A stretch of DNA of 44,648 nucleotides from Planctomycetota bacterium (GTDB lineage Bacteria; Planctomycetota; Phycisphaerae; FEN-1346). The stretch is from the NCBI GenBank assembly GCA_016872895.1, contig VGYT01000004.1:1-44648 (forward strand), given 5' to 3'. Positions within the stretch are counted from its first letter, which is position 1. Each line of letters starts with the position of its first letter. The notes beneath the pieces were generated by a model that saw nothing but the letters and a program-made list of their open reading frames with translations, was not told the DNA's origin and did no database searches. Below, piece by piece: positions 42,271 to 44,648 of this stretch. Both the position numbers and the translations under genes were made by a program.

Positions 42271-42981
42271 TCATGAGAACTCCCGCCTGAATTGTGTTAC
42301 GAGCCTGTGGGCCAGCCGCGCAGGTTCGGGCAGCCTGAACCGCGGCGCGGCCGCCAGCACCCACCGCTCGGCGCTCGCCAGGTCTATCAGGTGGCCTACC
42401 GACACGTACACCGGCCGCACGCCCGCCCGCGTCCGAAGGACCGTGCCGATCCGCTCCGACCCCTCCACCAGCGGCGCCCTGCTGCCGCGAGCGGGACCCA
42501 GGCGGCCTCGCACCTCGCCCGCCAGGAGGCTCTTCGCGCAGCCGATGGTCGGCACCTGAAGCGCCAGGCCGATGTGCGACGCGATGCCCAGCCGCCGCGG
42601 ATGCGCGCGGCCGTGCCCGTCAATTAGAACAACGTCCGGAACCGTGCGGAGTTGCCGAAAAGCCTCCAGCGCAACCGGCGCCTCGCGGAACGAAAGGAAC
42701 CCCGGCACGTAAGGCCAGCCGGCCCGGCGGGCTGCCTTCCGAACCTCCAGGACCGAGAAGTCCGCCAGACGCAGGACCACGACGGCCGCAAGTATCCACT
42801 CCTGGCGGCGACCGGCTCGCCCGGGCGGCGCCCGCCCAGGGCGGGCCGACACGTCCGCCGCCGCCACCGTCTCGGCGCGGGCAAGCGGCGGACCCTCGCC
42901 CACCCGCGACGCCAGTTCGCGCTGGACCGCCGCCGCCGCGCGGCAGTCGAGGTCCCAGCGATGCAACTGGCGTATCTTCAT
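42271..42981 (-). CDS. nfi: Endonuclease V
   Basis: The 236-residue product is an EndoV enzyme that cuts the second phosphodiester bond 3' to deoxyinosine. Asp43 (AADVSA), Glu100 in PYVPGFLSFRE and Asp121 in LIDGHGRAHPRRLGIASHIGL are the metal-binding residues, and VYVSVGHLI near the C-terminus also fits. The length is close to that of the E. coli enzyme. ATG 42981 follows the stop of the upstream gene by 21 bases, so it is probably part of the same transcript. Heptad island K lies about 25 bases past its stop. Confidence 0.95.
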   Translation of the reverse strand: MKIRQLHRWDLDCRAAAAVQRELASRVGEGPPLARAETVAAADVSARPGRAPPGRAGRRQEWILAAVVVLRLADFSVLEVRKAARRAGWPYVPGFLSFREAPVALEAFRQLRTVPDVVLIDGHGRAHPRRLGIASHIGLALQVPTIGCAKSLLAGEVRGRLGPARGSRAPLVEGSERIGTVLRTRAGVRPVYVSVGHLIDLASAERWVLAAAPRFRLPEPARLAHRLVTQFRREFS

Positions 42982-43002
42982 GACATTGTGCGGTGGCTTG
43001 CG

Positions 43003-44145
43003 TCACTTGGCGCCCGGCGAAGGCGCCGGCGGCGGCGAGTCGCGCACCTTCTTAAGGACGATGTCGTCCCAGTAGATGACGCCCTTCGGCCAGTACGCGT
43101 ACAGGTCCACCTTGAGAAAAGTCGGGCGCTGGTCCGGGCGCGCGGACTCCGGGATGAAGTCGGCCGCCACCGTGTTCCACCGGCCCTTTTCGCCGCCCGG
43201 ATGGACCTGCCGCCGGTACGTCTCGCGCCGGTCGGCCGGGAACCCCTCCTGGGGCGGGAAAGCGTGGTACCCCTTCAGGAACACCTTCGGCGTCGGCCCC
43301 TCCGACTTGTAGCGGCAGGAGAAGCGGTACGTGGCCCCGGCCTCGATGTCTATCCAGTCGCTGTAGAAATCGAGGCCGTAACTGGCGGCCGTCGCCTCGT
43401 CCATGTCGTACTTCAGCACCTTGCCCGGCCCGTCCGGGTTCGGGACCCACGCCATCTGTTTTTCGAGCGGCTGCCAGTCGGCGGGGCCGGTGCCGGCGGC
43501 GTTCGCCGTTTCGAGGCCCGCATTGCGCACCAGGTTCGGCCCGTCGCGCCAGCGCCGCTCCACCTCGGCGTCCTCGCGCAGCATGCGCAGCGGGTCGTCG
43601 GGCGGCTTCAGGCCCAGGATGCCGTAAACAGCCTTGGCCATCTCAAGCGGGATGATCTGGTGGTAGGCGCACGTGTAGGTCTTGTCGAGAACGAGCGGTT
43701 GCTTTGCGATGCCCGTGCGCACGGCCACCAGGCGCACGCTGTACGGCCCGTTGCCCTTGACGCAGCCGGCGACGACGAGGTCGGCCTTGAACCTGTCGCG
43801 GCCGAGGGCGGCCAGTTTGTCGGGCGGCGTGTCGGCGGGCGCCGCCTGGCCGTCGAGCGCTTCGGCCACGCTGCCCGGGTCGTACACCACGGCGCCCAGG
43901 CGCCGGGCCTTGTTGATGAGCATGAGCCGCACCTGCTCGCCGAGGCCCACCTCGTCGCCCGCGATGGGCAGGACGAGCAGTGCAACGCCTTCGGCCGACG
44001 CAGCGGCCCGTTCATCGGGCGCCGAGGCCCGCTGCTCAGGCGCCGGCAGCGCGGCGTATAGCCGCGAGCCGAAGGCGAGCGCGTAGGCCGCCGCCATGCC
44101 GGCCGCCGCCGCAACGCACACGCCGATGAAGTTGCGCGGTTTCAT
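43003..44145 (-). CDS. Exported protein with CsgG-like and carbohydrate-binding-like domains
   Basis: The 380-residue product has an N-terminal membrane or signal segment (about residues 6-30). Next comes a domain (VALLVLPIAGDEVGLGEQVRLM, FKADLVVAGCVKG) that resembles the CsgG/TolB-N-like folds of envelope proteins. From about residue 180 the sequence (NLVRNAGLETANAAGTGPADW, GLDFYSDWIDIEAGATYRFS, FLKVDLYAYWPKGVIYWDD) resembles a CBM4/9-type carbohydrate-binding beta-sandwich. The combination suggests an envelope sensor or carrier for glycans; this is inference from pattern only. It is 11 bases downstream of the preceding gene and upstream of nfi. Confidence 0.55.
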   Translation of the reverse strand: MKPRNFIGVCVAAAAGMAAAYALAFGSRLYAALPAPEQRASAPDERAAASAEGVALLVLPIAGDEVGLGEQVRLMLINKARRLGAVVYDPGSVAEALDGQAAPADTPPDKLAALGRDRFKADLVVAGCVKGNGPYSVRLVAVRTGIAKQPLVLDKTYTCAYHQIIPLEMAKAVYGILGLKPPDDPLRMLREDAEVERRWRDGPNLVRNAGLETANAAGTGPADWQPLEKQMAWVPNPDGPGKVLKYDMDEATAASYGLDFYSDWIDIEAGATYRFSCRYKSEGPTPKVFLKGYHAFPPQEGFPADRRETYRRQVHPGGEKGRWNTVAADFIPESARPDQRPTFLKVDLYAYWPKGVIYWDDIVLKKVRDSPPPAPSPGAK

Positions 44146-44156
44146 ATCAAGCCCGC

Positions 44157-44648
44157 TCACTTTGACGGGGGCTGCTCGCTGAACTTCAGGCCCTCGCGCA
44201 GGGCCTGGAGTTCCTGCGCGGCCGAGGGGTCGGCGTCGGCCGCAGCCACCAGCGCCAGGCAGAACACCCGGTCGCCGTGCTTCGTGTAGATGACCGCGCA
44301 CCGCCCCGCGCGCTGCCCGAGCACGCCGCGAGCCTCGTACGCCAGTTCGTATCCCGCCCGGCCTCCGAGGGTCGCCGGCCGCGGTTCCGGCCGGCCGGTG
44401 CCCAGGTTGTCGGCCACAAGTTGCGCCTGGTCCTTGACGAAGCCTTCGAGCGACTGCTCCGGCCGCGGCGTAAGCAGGCGTATGACCGCCACCGCCGCGT
44501 GGTCCTGCCGCGCAAGTTCCACCACCGCCGGCGGCCCGTCCACGTGCTGGGCAGTGACCCACCGCGGGCCGGGCCGGCGAAGTTCAAAGCCGTGGTACGG
44601 GCTGCGCAGCACGTCGCCGCCCCCCTGGAGGGGCAGGGGGCCCTCCGG
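44157..44648 (-). CDS. Unknown protein, partial at the window edge
   Basis: The frame is open to the right edge, so the 5' end is missing; about 163 residues are visible. The segment GFELRRPGPRWVTAQHVDGPPAV and the later GGRAGYELAYEA/GRCAVIYTKHGDRVFCLALVA resemble the DcrB/PsbP-type (Mog1-like) fold of small exported proteins, but this is tentative. A GTG at 44612 could be an internal start. It precedes the CsgG-like gene with an 11-base gap and is probably co-transcribed. Confidence 0.55.
   Translation of the reverse strand, partial: PEGPLPLQGGGDVLRSPYHGFELRRPGPRWVTAQHVDGPPAVVELARQDHAAVAVIRLLTPRPEQSLEGFVKDQAQLVADNLGTGRPEPRPATLGGRAGYELAYEARGVLGQRAGRCAVIYTKHGDRVFCLALVAAADADPSAAQELQALREGLKFSEQPPSK

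Overview
The window is a GC-rich, densely packed chromosomal segment that most likely comes from an uncultured member of the Planctomycetota. The evidence is a combination of lineage-typical genes: a prepilin-like protein with the C-terminal H-x9-DG motif, a DUF4091 secreted protein, a Tat-exported Cys-type sulfatase, a Ser/Thr kinase with an N-terminal CxxC zinc ribbon, and a probable DUF6677 membrane protein. Lpx-type lipid A processing, MurJ, alanine racemase and an AsmA-like protein point to a Gram-negative envelope with peptidoglycan. No tRNA, rRNA, CRISPR array or prophage was seen. The only classical mobile element is the cut end of an IS5-type insertion sequence at the left edge.

Layout. 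1-127: IS end, reading leftward. 200-7851 (+): TPR protein, DUF4091 protein, pseudopilin, and two lipoproteins, one with HEAT-like repeats. 7848-8562 (-): a translationally coupled zincin and YggU pair. 8876-11053 (+): membrane Ser/Thr kinase. 11060-14071 (-): alanine racemase and MurJ. 14283-15215 (+): RmlD-like reductase. 15187-17856 (-): a four-gene, stop/start-overlapping operon of two paralogous alpha/beta-hydrolase lipoproteins and two small membrane proteins. 18163-22343 (-): CreD-like membrane protein and a large secreted unknown. 22531-25911 (+): thiS, thiG and a DinG-type helicase. 25959-27859 (-): small unknown and sulfatase. 28127-34128 (+): membrane glycosyltransferase-like protein, AsmA-like protein and LpxH. 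34510-41189 (-): a Gld-type ABC operon (ATPase, permease, GldG-like, DUF4340) ending in an intrinsic terminator. 41350-44648 (-): HAD hydrolase, endonuclease V, a CsgG-like/carbohydrate-binding protein and a partial gene.

The most striking content is not a gene. The spacers carry at least ten islands of repeats locked to a strict 7-nt register, while the 7-nt word differs from island to island (AATGCAG, TTGCCCG, GAATATT, RATTGCS, TGCGGAN, ATTTCGG, CACTTGC/GCAAGTG). Most start within a few bases of a stop codon and many fold back on an inverted copy. Two islands supply the same last six residues (KENIKY) to two unrelated proteins.

A second layer consists of GC-rich palindromes and three-stem elements. 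Several lie in frame inside genes: the dinG-like helicase, a hydrolase, the DUF4340 and GldG-like genes, and the kinase linker. Together these look like at least two families of small non-coding elements that invade 3' ends and disordered protein segments. No candidate mobilising enzyme is encoded in the window.
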